Below are positions 18,501-25,033 of a stretch of DNA of 55,207 nt, piece after piece. The DNA comes from Paenibacillus sp. 1001270B_150601_E10 (GTDB lineage: Bacteria; Bacillota; Bacilli; Paenibacillales; Paenibacillaceae). The stretch spans positions 543,820 to 599,026 of the forward strand of contig NZ_JADMOL010000002.1 in NCBI RefSeq assembly GCF_015558675.1. The letters are read 5' to 3'. A program made the position numbers and the translations under genes. Below the pieces are notes generated by a model, which was given only the letters and a program-made list of their open reading frames with translations, did not search any database and had not been told where the DNA came from. Position 1 is the first letter of the stretch, and every line of letters starts with the position of its first letter.

Positions 18501-18692
18501 GAGTTGCTGACTACGTATCGGCTCATCCTTAACAAGAGAAGTCACATATCCAAGTGCTGCGCCTCCTACAAAGAAGCCGCATAGCACTGCAAAGAGCATA
18601 AACCACTTCGTTACCGTCCATAGGGTACGGCCGAAGGATCGCTTTGGACGTGTCGGAGAAGGATCACTCTTCGTCTTTTTCTCCTCAACCAT
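15528..18692 (-). CDS. Class A penicillin-binding protein (PBP1A type) with C-terminal fibronectin III domains
   Basis: This bifunctional peptidoglycan synthase has 1054 residues. A short basic cytoplasmic tail and one membrane helix (about 27-50) lead into the glycosyltransferase domain with EDNRFWEHNGID (catalytic Glu115) and GGSTLTQQLARR. The transpeptidase domain follows with the serine motif PGSTMKP near 429, SLN near 490 and KTGS near 623. After a basic linker come a fibronectin type III repeat (about 825-910), a Gly/Asn/Glu-rich flexible linker (about 925-965) and a second type III repeat (970-1054). The tail is long compared with a typical 700-900-residue PBP1A and suggests surface or wall binding outside the membrane. 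The start follows an AGGAGG site. It is a single gene with its own terminator. Confidence 0.93.
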   Translation of the reverse strand: MVEEKKTKSDPSPTRPKRSFGRTLWTVTKWFMLFAVLCGFFVGGAALGYVTSLVKDEPIRSQQLIQEKISENAITGYVYFNDGSQIGQLRTDEVRSPVTFKQIPTVVIDALIATEDNRFWEHNGIDIRGLSRAVVQKVMRMPVQTGGSTLTQQLARRVFLNLDRTDSRKAKEILLAMRIERSMSKEEIITAYLNQVPFGNGSTGYNVFGIKAAAKGIFNIDKLEDLNIAQAAYLAGLPQLPSAYTAYTGKGEYNEKGIERAIERQKLVLRRMLEENKITKQQYDEALAFDIRGSLAEPREKAYATYPYLMLEAEREAAQILVLQQNPELTKADLTKKENASLIENARLELQRGGYRVYTTIDKSIYKAMKKVAENPDNFTPDSETKGIEQVAGVMIDHRTGAILGMIEGRDFYEEQMNLATQMLRQPGSTMKPIAAYLPAIDAGLIQPASIVDDAPIILKDGNKGYHIPGNANGRYQGLVTARDALNQSLNLPALKIFLDKVSIKKAWEFVEKLGITTIQPIDHQSQTGVIGGLSLGVSVQELTGAYGAIANQGQFNETYFIAKITDSNGNIVYKHETKPDQVVSKQSAYLMTDMMKTVISDPRGTGRRVRNEFNGYGSIDVAAKTGSTQNYADTWFVGYTPDVTMGIWVGYEQQKHVLNKSAYSRSTEIWSKVMNEVMKAKPELLQTKQFERPDGIVRMTVSGFSGKLPNELTRQANRLVTDIFNRKYVPTEQEDVLVSMKYITYNGVNYIANKATPDDMTSSKIVVKREKPISELIEELQKALNNLSSSSKRRSIESYLPQDATTDAPSKPDPRQDDGKAPSAPGSVSIETVSDSSVRIRFSAAPEKDVVGYRMYRSVNGGSYQKVSTTVLTGDETRFIDYITAGNSYSYYVTSVDVVGNESSPSATVTFGGATTPDPTTPPEGNGNGEQGNGESGGNGNGSEQGPVDPSNPGETPGTEEPDNPSEAVPQAPTQLSAKKTELGVSLSWKGSSQGTEYNIYYSSSRNGKYERIGSSPSAEFEIITLKPEGWYRVTSVNKAGESQASSPIQVSS

Positions 18693-18990
18693 GCATGTTT
18701 TCCTCCTTAATGATTGCAGCGCTCTTCATTATACCATAAAAAAGTACGCAATATCTGCAAGTATAGACGCAGCGAAAAGCAATTTGTTACAAGATTAGAC
18801 GAGTTCACAATCATTTATGTACAGTTTGCCGTATATTGACGGCAGAATTAATTGAGGGTGAAAGGAAAAGATATACAGAAGCAGCGAAGCAAGTGAAAAG
18901 AAAAGGGGTTAGAGAGGTGCTGTATGATGCAGCAGGACAGAAGGAGAAGGCGCAGCTGATAAACAAGGCAATAAGTAGATTTTTTAACCC
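18693..18990. other. Intergenic region between PBP and rpsD
   Basis: With the rpsD terminator this is a 354-base gap. A rightward frame (TTG 18836 to TAA 18995-18997, 53 codons) reads as a basic, helix-like peptide, and a GTG at 18917 in the same frame has AAGGGG 8 bases upstream. No promoter is evident, and I do not call a gene here. Confidence 0.35.
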
Positions 18991-19037
18991 AAAATAAAAA
19001 GCTGCCCCAGAGCCAGAGCATTCTGACTCGGGACAGC
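18991..19037 (-). terminator. Terminator of rpsD
   Basis: On the minus strand GCTGTCCC plus GAGTCAGA pairs with TCTGGCTC plus GGGGCAGC, about 17 pairs with wobbles, followed by TTTTTATTTT. Confidence 0.9.
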
Positions 19038-19046
19038 CCCTTATGA

Positions 19047-19649
19047 TTAACGGCTGTAGAACTCGACGATTTGCTTCTCGTCAATTTCAGTGGACAACTC
19101 AGCGCGCTCAGGAAGACGGATGTACTTACCTTCCATAGCTGCTTCGTTGAACTCAAGGTAAGCTGGCAGGTGATGACGACCTTCCATAGCTTCCTTGATG
19201 ACTTTCAAGCCACGGCTTCTTTCACGAAGGCCGATAACATCCCCTGGAGTTACCAAGTAGGAAGCGATGTCGACTTTTTTGCCGTTTACTGTAACGTGAC
19301 CATGAGCTACCAATTGGCGAGCACCAGAACGAGTGTTGGAGAAGCCAAGACGGTAAACAAGGTTGTCCAAGCGGCTTTCGAGCAAGAACATGAAGTTCTC
19401 ACCAGCGATACCTGGAAGCTTCACAGCGCGATCGAACAAGTTGCGGAATTGCTTCTCGTTCAAACCGTACATGTGGCGCAATTTTTGTTTTTCTTGCAAT
19501 TGAACGCCGTAGCCGCTCAATTTTTTGCGTTGGTTAGGACCATGTTGTCCTGGCGCGTAGTTGCGCTTTGCCAATTCTTTACCAGTGCCGCTCAAGGAAA
19601 TACCAAGACGACGGCTCAATTTAAACTTAGGACCTGTGTAACGTGCCAT
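19047..19649 (-). CDS. rpsD: 30S ribosomal protein S4
   Basis: S4 nucleates 30S assembly by binding 16S rRNA and represses its own synthesis in Bacillus. The 200-residue protein begins [16 protein letters not shown] and contains the S4 RNA-binding domain with [12 protein letters not shown] and [19 protein letters not shown]. The start at 19649 follows AAAGGAG on the minus strand; the open frame above it is leader. It has its own strong promoter, a structured leader of about 190 bases and a strong terminator, so it is a single-gene unit outside the main ribosomal operons, as in B. subtilis. Confidence 0.97.
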   Translation of the reverse strand: MARYTGPKFKLSRRLGISLSGTGKELAKRNYAPGQHGPNQRKKLSGYGVQLQEKQKLRHMYGLNEKQFRNLFDRAVKLPGIAGENFMFLLESRLDNLVYRLGFSNTRSGARQLVAHGHVTVNGKKVDIASYLVTPGDVIGLRERSRGLKVIKEAMEGRHHLPAYLEFNEAAMEGKYIRLPERAELSTEIDEKQIVEFYSR

Positions 19650-19842
19650 GTAATATTGACTCCTTTGTCTACAAAAATATAGGTTGAAATGCGGGTGTCT
19701 TCGTGTGAGTGCCATGCTGAAGCCAATTAAGAAGAGATCAATCGGATTCTTCGCATCCTCGGCTCAGGTACGAGTTCGTTCAGCCGCTGTCGCACCTGCG
19801 ATGAAACTCTGAGGGTGACACAACAAATTCGCCCATATTCAT
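19650..19842 (-). promoter_or_regulatory. rpsD mRNA leader with pseudoknot, S4-autoregulation type
   Basis: On the minus strand CAGGTGCG (complement of 19791-19798) pairs with CGTACCTG (19765-19772). GAGTT just upstream (from 19803-19809) can pair with AACTC (19772-19777) inside that hairpin loop, forming a pseudoknot. CCTC/GAGG arms enclose both. S4 is known to bind a pseudoknotted leader in Firmicutes; this assignment is from structure and position. Confidence 0.6.
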
Positions 19843-19848
19843 CACATA

Positions 19849-19878
19849 ATTTTATAAGAAGTAGAATACTGATGTCAA
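19849..19878 (-). promoter_or_regulatory. Strong SigA promoter of rpsD
   Basis: On the minus strand TTGACA (complement of 19873-19878) and TAAAAT (complement of 19849-19854) are separated by 18 bases. The predicted start gives a leader of about 190 bases. Confidence 0.75.
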
Positions 19879-20054
19879 GCATAAATGTATGAGTGTCGCA
19901 ATGTGTGTCAACTCGACATAATACGACGGAACTATTTTTCATTATTCGACATAGTTCTAAATACCTACTTTTTTTGCTAAAACTTATGATTCTTACTCCA
20001 AAGTATAGTATGATAGAATTGTACTATCTACTTAAGAACATAAAGGAGATCAAG

Positions 20055-22019
20055 ATGACGGATCGTCAGTTTCCCCATCATAGATCATTAACGATAACTG
20101 AATCCTTTAAACATGATGCTGAGATGCTTCGTCAAGCAGATCGTTTATTTTCTAGCGATTGGATTGTTCCTCAGGATATTACGGAACATGATTTGCCGTA
20201 TACGGAGTCATTTCTGCGGCAGGCTTATACCAACTGGCTATGGCTGATTCCAACGCGGGTTAGAGAAGAACTGGGAACGCCTGCTTTATACAGCTACGAC
20301 GGGGTGCGGCTATATGAGGGATCATGGGACTTGGTGGAAGAGAATAGGGAGATTCTTAATGTAGAATTGGTCCAGCTTTCACTAAAGAGCAAGCGCATTC
20401 AGATCGACCCGGTAGGCGATTATGCATATGTAAGTGTTCCTATATCGGCTAGAGAATCTGAGCTTGTTCTATCCGTGCTGCTGTATCGAGTAGAAAAGCA
20501 GTGGACAAGCTGTGGCGCCCTCTCGATTGAAGGCTGGGCACTTCAGCTTCAGCAAGGCTTCTACCGAGAATATGAACAGATCTTTATTGACGATCTGAAT
20601 CGCTCTCGTGGCCATGCTGAATTTGAAGCGAAGCGTCGAGATGCGGTATGCGATATGATTCAAACGATTCATCATCATATTGATGTCGATGCGGTATTGT
20701 CCCAGATCATGCTTGGGGTAAAGAAACTCTTGCCGACAGCTACAGCCGAAGTCTATGTCACGCAGGATCTGCGAATTGATAATCCAAGAGTCAAAGTGCT
20801 TATGTTTAAGCCTTGGGAGGATTCAATAGTCAAGCAGGCGTTTATGACAGGCAGCATCTGCTATGATCAGCGCGAGGACGGCTGTGATATTGCGCTTGCC
20901 TTGAAAGGCAAGCAAGGGGCGTATGGGGTGCTGAAGCTGATCTTCGAGCATGACATTCCGGAGTCGTCAGAGCTTCAATTCGTACAGCTGATTGTCGAAG
21001 CGGCAGGTGCAGCCTTTGAGAATGCCAAGCTACATGAACAGGCGAATGCGGTCATCCAAGAGCTCAGTTTTATTAATGATCTCACGACAAAAATCAATCA
21101 GACGCTGCATCTAAAGGAAATCTTTGATGATGCAACGGAAGAGCTTTCAAAAGTATTCCAAGCCGATTATTGCATTCTGCTGCAATATCATGATGAGCTT
21201 GCTAGATATGATCTTGTGTCCCAAAGCGTAAAAGAGGATCATGATGCCTTTCATGAACCGATCGCTTTTTATCAGCATATGTCGATCGTGAAGGAGCCGT
21301 TTATTATATCGGATGCTATGGAGCAAGGGCATGGCCACGGTGATTTCTTTGAGAATCTGAATTTGCGCTCTGTCATCGCTGCGCCGCTTGTAGCTGGAGG
21401 CGTGATCAAAGGCATCGTCATCGTAGGAGATTCCGAGCCGCGATTTTTCACCTATGACAACTTTAAGCTCCTTCAGAAGCTGGCTCAACATATGGGGCTT
21501 GCGATTGCCAATGCCACCTTGCATGCGCAGGTGAAGCATCTTGCGGATAAGGATCAATTGACAGGTTTATTTGCAAGGCATTACTTGAATCAACAAATTG
21601 ATGAGCAGCAGCACAGTACACGCTGCGGTTCGCTTATCGTGATTGACATTGACTTTTTTAAGCAAATAAATGACACTTACGGCCATCTGATGGGTGATCA
21701 AATTCTTAGTCAGGTGAGCCGAATTATCAGCTCCTCTATTCGAGAAGGGGATATTGCTGCCCGTTGGGGCGGAGAAGAGATTGCGATCTATTTTCCAAAT
21801 CTGCATGCCTCGAATGCTTATAAGATTGCAGAAAGGATAAGAATGCGCATCGAAAAGGAAACAGAGCCCAATATTACGGTATCGAGCGGTGTTGCACAGT
21901 GGGGTCAGCATGATGAGCAGATCAGTGTGGAAAGCCTGTTTAACCGAGCGGATATGGCCTTATATCATGCCAAGCAGATGGGGCGCAATACGATTCATAT
22001 TTTTACAGACACCGAATGA
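20055..22019 (+). CDS. Diguanylate cyclase with GAF sensor domains
   Basis: The 654-residue cytoplasmic protein should make cyclic di-GMP. The first 200 residues are of unknown type. Two GAF-like regions follow (about 200-340 and 345-510, the second opening with INDLTTKINQTLHLKEIFDD). The C-terminal GGDEF domain has IDIDFFKQINDTYGH for GTP/metal binding, an intact active-site loop RWGGEEI (Gly572-Glu575), and REGD five residues earlier, the inhibitory product-binding RxxD site. The enzyme is therefore predicted to be active and feedback-inhibited. The start at 20055 follows AAAGGAGAT; the upstream open frame is not coding. It is divergent from rpsD. No transmembrane segment is seen. Confidence 0.9.
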   Translation: MTDRQFPHHRSLTITESFKHDAEMLRQADRLFSSDWIVPQDITEHDLPYTESFLRQAYTNWLWLIPTRVREELGTPALYSYDGVRLYEGSWDLVEENREILNVELVQLSLKSKRIQIDPVGDYAYVSVPISARESELVLSVLLYRVEKQWTSCGALSIEGWALQLQQGFYREYEQIFIDDLNRSRGHAEFEAKRRDAVCDMIQTIHHHIDVDAVLSQIMLGVKKLLPTATAEVYVTQDLRIDNPRVKVLMFKPWEDSIVKQAFMTGSICYDQREDGCDIALALKGKQGAYGVLKLIFEHDIPESSELQFVQLIVEAAGAAFENAKLHEQANAVIQELSFINDLTTKINQTLHLKEIFDDATEELSKVFQADYCILLQYHDELARYDLVSQSVKEDHDAFHEPIAFYQHMSIVKEPFIISDAMEQGHGHGDFFENLNLRSVIAAPLVAGGVIKGIVIVGDSEPRFFTYDNFKLLQKLAQHMGLAIANATLHAQVKHLADKDQLTGLFARHYLNQQIDEQQHSTRCGSLIVIDIDFFKQINDTYGHLMGDQILSQVSRIISSSIREGDIAARWGGEEIAIYFPNLHASNAYKIAERIRMRIEKETEPNITVSSGVAQWGQHDEQISVESLFNRADMALYHAKQMGRNTIHIFTDTE

Positions 22020-22054
22020 CTTAACGAATAACGAATATTCAATTGAGAGACGCT

Positions 22055-22091
22055 AGACGAGATGGTGAAGACACTGTCTCGTCTTTTTTTT
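22055..22091 (+). terminator. Terminator after the diguanylate cyclase
   Basis: AGACGAGA (22055-22062) pairs with TCTCGTCT (22077-22084), followed by an unbroken T run to 22091. Confidence 0.9.
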
Positions 22092-22129
22092 GCATCCTTT
22101 TACGAATGAAAAGATGAGGTGAGCAAAGA

Positions 22130-22936
22130 GTGGGGCTATTTATTCGACGGGCAAGGTGGATGGCGATATTGGCCATATGTTTAGGTTTAACAGGCTGTAG
22201 ATCACCAGTTGATATGCCGCCTAAGGATATCGTGACAAGATCGATAGACGGTCTATCAGGTGAGGATCATTTTGCATTTAAAGGCATGACGGAGATTCGA
22301 ACAGGAGAAAGGGAAGTCTTAACGAAGAAGCTTAGGTTTGAGGGGCAGGTCCAGCACCATGAAGGGCTGCATATGAGGCTTGTCAGCCATCCAGAGAAGG
22401 AAAATACAACAACGACCCGCTGGAATCCGATTAGGCTGCTTGAGCAGCTTGGGGAAGCAAAGACGACGGTTGAGCGTGTGGAGTCGAACAAAAGCTTATA
22501 CACACTGAATGCAGGAGAAGGAATGGCTCCCAAAGAGCGGGGAGTAACAGAACCGACATTTCCATTGGACGAAGCATTGGCCTTTCGTATTCATGTCGAT
22601 CCAACCGATGCTAAAAAGATGTTCGAAGAGCGCCTATGGCAGGATTATGAACTAGTCGTGATTCCAAGAAAAAAGGTGCTGGAGGTTCAAAACAAGTTGA
22701 GCAAGGCGGATGCAGCGCAATTAGAAATGCAGCTTAATCAAGCCGCCTCCTCTCATCGCTCCAATTTGAAGTCGCTTCTACGTTCCTGCAAAGTCGACGC
22801 GCAGTATTTATTATGGGTCGATCGGAAATCTCAGCTTCCCTTGCGTTTAGATGGCAAGATGAAGGTGTATTATAACGGTAAGAAGAGCGTAAGTGAAACG
22901 ATCCGAACGGTATCGGAGTTTACACGAACTCGCTGA
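22130..22936 (+). CDS. Predicted lipoprotein of unknown function
   Basis: The 268-residue product begins with a lipoprotein signal: basic FIRRARW, a hydrophobic stretch and the lipobox LTGC with Cys23, so it should be anchored on the outer face of the membrane. The mature part has no motif I recognise. It is rich in charged residues and has alternating strand-like segments (RFEGQVQHHEGLHMRLVSHP, and LPLRLDGKMKVYYNGKK near the end) that recall outer-surface lipoproteins with a half-barrel fold. The start is a GTG at 22130 with a GAGGTGAG site about 8 bases away. A terminator lies just upstream and the next gene starts 104 bases downstream. Confidence 0.7.
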   Translation: MGLFIRRARWMAILAICLGLTGCRSPVDMPPKDIVTRSIDGLSGEDHFAFKGMTEIRTGEREVLTKKLRFEGQVQHHEGLHMRLVSHPEKENTTTTRWNPIRLLEQLGEAKTTVERVESNKSLYTLNAGEGMAPKERGVTEPTFPLDEALAFRIHVDPTDAKKMFEERLWQDYELVVIPRKKVLEVQNKLSKADAAQLEMQLNQAASSHRSNLKSLLRSCKVDAQYLLWVDRKSQLPLRLDGKMKVYYNGKKSVSETIRTVSEFTRTR

Positions 22937-23040
22937 CTTCACGAGATGGACATGATACAATAAAATAGGTTTTGGCAACAATCACCACTGGTGCTTCAAG
23001 CATTGAGGTGGCATAGCAGTCATCTGAGGAGGAACTAGGT

Positions 23041-24156
23041 ATGAAAGACCCGCGTATTCAACAATTAGCACACAACTTGGTACACTATTCGATTAATGTA
23101 CAGCCAGGCGAGAATATTCTCGTCGAAATGATTGGCTCTGAGCGTGAATTGGTTAATTGCCTGATCGATGAGATTGGGAAAGCTGGCGGACGTCCGTTTG
23201 TTGAATTGACAGACCGTTCCGTGCTTCGCTCTTTGCTCATGAACGCATCGAAGGAGCAAATGGAAACGTGGAAGGAATTCGACCTGCTTCGCATGCAGCG
23301 CATGGATGGCTATATCGGTATCCGAGCTGGCGAGAATGCAAACGAATTGTCTGATGTTCCTGAGGAGAAGCAGAAGCTATATAATGCTCTCTACTCTCAT
23401 CCTGTACATATGGAAGAGCGTGTGAAGCGCACGAAGTGGGTCGTGCTTCGCTATCCGAACGCATCGATGGCACAACTTGCGAACACATCGACTGAGGCAT
23501 TTGAGGATTTCTACTTTAATGTATGCAACCTCGACTACTCGAAGATGGATCGTGCGATGGATGCTCTTAAAGATTTGATGGAGCGTACAGACAAAGTTCG
23601 CTTTGTAGGACCGGGTACAGATCTCAGCTTCTCCATTCGCGACATTGCAGCAATCAAATGCTCCGGACAACGCAATATTCCAGACGGCGAAGTATACACT
23701 GCTCCGGTAAGAGATTCTGTCAACGGTACGATTACGTACAATACGCCGACCTTGTACAACGGTACGACGTTTGAGAACATTTCCTTTACCTTTGAAAACG
23801 GCAAGATCGTAGACGCTAAGAGCAATGACACAGCTCGCCTAAACGATATTCTTGATTCCGATGAGGGAGCTCGTTATATTGGGGAATTCGCAATTGGCGT
23901 GAATCCGTACATTCTTCATCCGATGAAGGATATCCTATTTGACGAGAAGATCGCGGGAAGCATTCACTTCACCCCAGGTCAAGCTTATGAGGAAGCGGAC
24001 AACGGAAACCGTTCTTCGATTCACTGGGATCTTGTGCTGATTCAGCGTCCTGAATATGGCGGCGGAGAGATGTACTTCGATGATGTTCTTGTCCGCAAGG
24101 ATGGTCTCTTTGTGGTTCCAGAATTGGAGCCGTTGAACCCCGAATATTTGAAATAA
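23041..24156 (+). CDS. Aminopeptidase, M29 family
   Basis: The 371-residue protein belongs to the M29 (AmpS/AmpT/PepS) metal-dependent aminopeptidases, which release N-terminal residues from peptides in the cytoplasm. The N-terminus QQLAHNLVHYSINVQPGENILVE is characteristic, and the C-terminal half carries the family's metal-binding residues: GEFAIGVNP, SIHFTPGQAYEEA and SIHWDLV (His-Trp-Asp). It is about 40 residues shorter than the Thermus and Bacillus AmpS proteins. The start follows GAGGAGGAACTAGGT. It appears to be a single gene; a new promoter lies between it and the HPr-like gene. Confidence 0.92.
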   Translation: MKDPRIQQLAHNLVHYSINVQPGENILVEMIGSERELVNCLIDEIGKAGGRPFVELTDRSVLRSLLMNASKEQMETWKEFDLLRMQRMDGYIGIRAGENANELSDVPEEKQKLYNALYSHPVHMEERVKRTKWVVLRYPNASMAQLANTSTEAFEDFYFNVCNLDYSKMDRAMDALKDLMERTDKVRFVGPGTDLSFSIRDIAAIKCSGQRNIPDGEVYTAPVRDSVNGTITYNTPTLYNGTTFENISFTFENGKIVDAKSNDTARLNDILDSDEGARYIGEFAIGVNPYILHPMKDILFDEKIAGSIHFTPGQAYEEADNGNRSSIHWDLVLIQRPEYGGGEMYFDDVLVRKDGLFVVPELEPLNPEYLK

Positions 24157-24208
24157 TTAGCTAAGCGACTAATTGATGGAAATACCACTATTTTCAGAAT
24201 GAAAACCC

Positions 24209-24237
24209 TTGCAGGCATAGGGTCTTCAAGGTATGAT
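24209..24237 (+). promoter_or_regulatory. Promoter of the HPr-like gene
   Basis: TTGCAG (24209-24214) and TATGAT (24232-24237) are separated by exactly 17 bases; the leader would be about 47 bases. Confidence 0.65.
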
Positions 24238-24290
24238 GATGGTAGTAAGTGAACATACTTCAATATTTCTCATTATATGGAGGGATTACG

Positions 24291-24533
24291 ATGTCCGACA
24301 ACACGGCAGTAGTAGAAATTTCCCAAAAAGCAAACCAATTCCGATCTTCCATTGTTCTACAAGCAGAGAACAAATACATCGATGTGAAAAGTATTTTGGG
24401 GTTGTTCACAACATTGGTAGGCAATCATGCGTATGAGCTTCATGTTCATGGTCCAGATGCTGAAGAAGCGAAGACTGCCATGGCAGAAGTATTCAATAAG
24501 CATGGTTTGAATGTAACCGTTGTAAGTGAATAA
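24291..24533 (+). CDS. HPr-like protein lacking the phosphohistidine segment (Crh-like)
   Basis: The 80-residue product aligns with HPr from just after its active-site loop: KANQFRSSIVLQ matches the helix and strand after residue 20 of HPr, and YIDVKSILGLFTTL matches the Ser46 region, with Ser34 in the position phosphorylated by HPr kinase. The first HPr strand and the GIHARPA loop with His15 are absent, and no frame upstream encodes them. It therefore cannot carry phosphate from Enzyme I. B. subtilis Crh is a known HPr paralogue with no His15 but a functional Ser46 that acts with CcpA; this protein may do a similar job or have lost phosphotransfer roles entirely. The start follows TGGAGGGA. 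It has its own promoter and a strong terminator. Confidence 0.85.
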   Translation: MSDNTAVVEISQKANQFRSSIVLQAENKYIDVKSILGLFTTLVGNHAYELHVHGPDAEEAKTAMAEVFNKHGLNVTVVSE

Positions 24534-24552
24534 TGAAAGTCCAGACGAACTG

Positions 24553-24595
24553 CACAAAAAGCCGAGAAATCGAGAATCATTCTCGGCTTTTTGTG
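24553..24595 (+). terminator. Bidirectional terminator after the HPr-like gene
   Basis: CACAAAAAGCCGAGAA (24553-24568) is perfectly complementary to TTCTCGGCTTTTTGTG (24580-24595). Confidence 0.92.
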
Positions 24596-24603
24596 TTTGT
24601 CTC

Positions 24604-24632
24604 TTGTGTTCAACATCATGATAGTCTAATAT
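24604..24632 (+). promoter_or_regulatory. Candidate ylaN promoter
   Basis: TTGTGT (24604-24609) and TAATAT (24627-24632) have a 17-base spacer, 48 bases before the ylaN start. Confidence 0.5.
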
Positions 24633-24679
24633 GGTGAATAGAACAATCATGATTTCCGGGTCATAGGGGGGAAATTGGC

Positions 24680-24982
24680 ATGACTTCGTCGAATTCGATG
24701 CAGCAATTAAATGACAAGGCGCTGACCCTGTTAGAAGAGGAAGCGTCTCAGATAGAGAAGCTTATTCAGGTTCAGATGGAGAACCTAGCGACTCGTTACT
24801 GCCCTCTCTATGAGGAAGTGTTGGACACGCAGATGTATGGCTTCTCACGACAGGTTGATTTCGCAGTGAAGGCGGAGCTTATCGATGAGAATCTAGGTAA
24901 GCAGCTTGTTAGCAAGCTGGAGCGCAATCTTGCTACATTGTATGAAGCACTTGAGAAATCACTGCGCAATGCAAAGTCATAA
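24680..24982 (+). CDS. ylaN: YlaN family protein (UPF0358)
   Basis: The 100-residue helical protein carries the family core: IEKLIQVQMENL near residue 26 and CPLYEEVLDTQMYGFSRQVD near residue 41. YlaN is important for growth in Bacillus and Staphylococcus under iron limitation and has been linked to iron homeostasis through the regulator Fur. In B. subtilis it neighbours ftsW; here ftsW lies 1.7 kb downstream on the other strand with two genes between. The ATG follows AGGGGGG. It is a single-gene unit with its own terminator. Confidence 0.93.
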   Translation: MTSSNSMQQLNDKALTLLEEEASQIEKLIQVQMENLATRYCPLYEEVLDTQMYGFSRQVDFAVKAELIDENLGKQLVSKLERNLATLYEALEKSLRNAKS

Positions 24983-24983
24983 T

Positions 24984-25026
24984 AAAAAGCTTGAATGACA
25001 TATAGCGTCATTCAAGCTTTTTTTTG
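24984..25026 (+). terminator. Bidirectional terminator between ylaN and the Ca2+/H+ antiporter
   Basis: AAAAAGCTTGAATGAC (24984-24999) is perfectly complementary to GTCATTCAAGCTTTTT (25007-25022), with more T on the + strand. Confidence 0.93.
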
Positions 25027-25033
25027 TTGCTCT

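Noticed and set aside
24249-24290. A frameshifted N-terminal half of HPr before the HPr-like gene
   Set aside because: None of the three frames in the 100 bases upstream reads as an HPr active-site loop, and a promoter and ribosome site directly precede the short gene.
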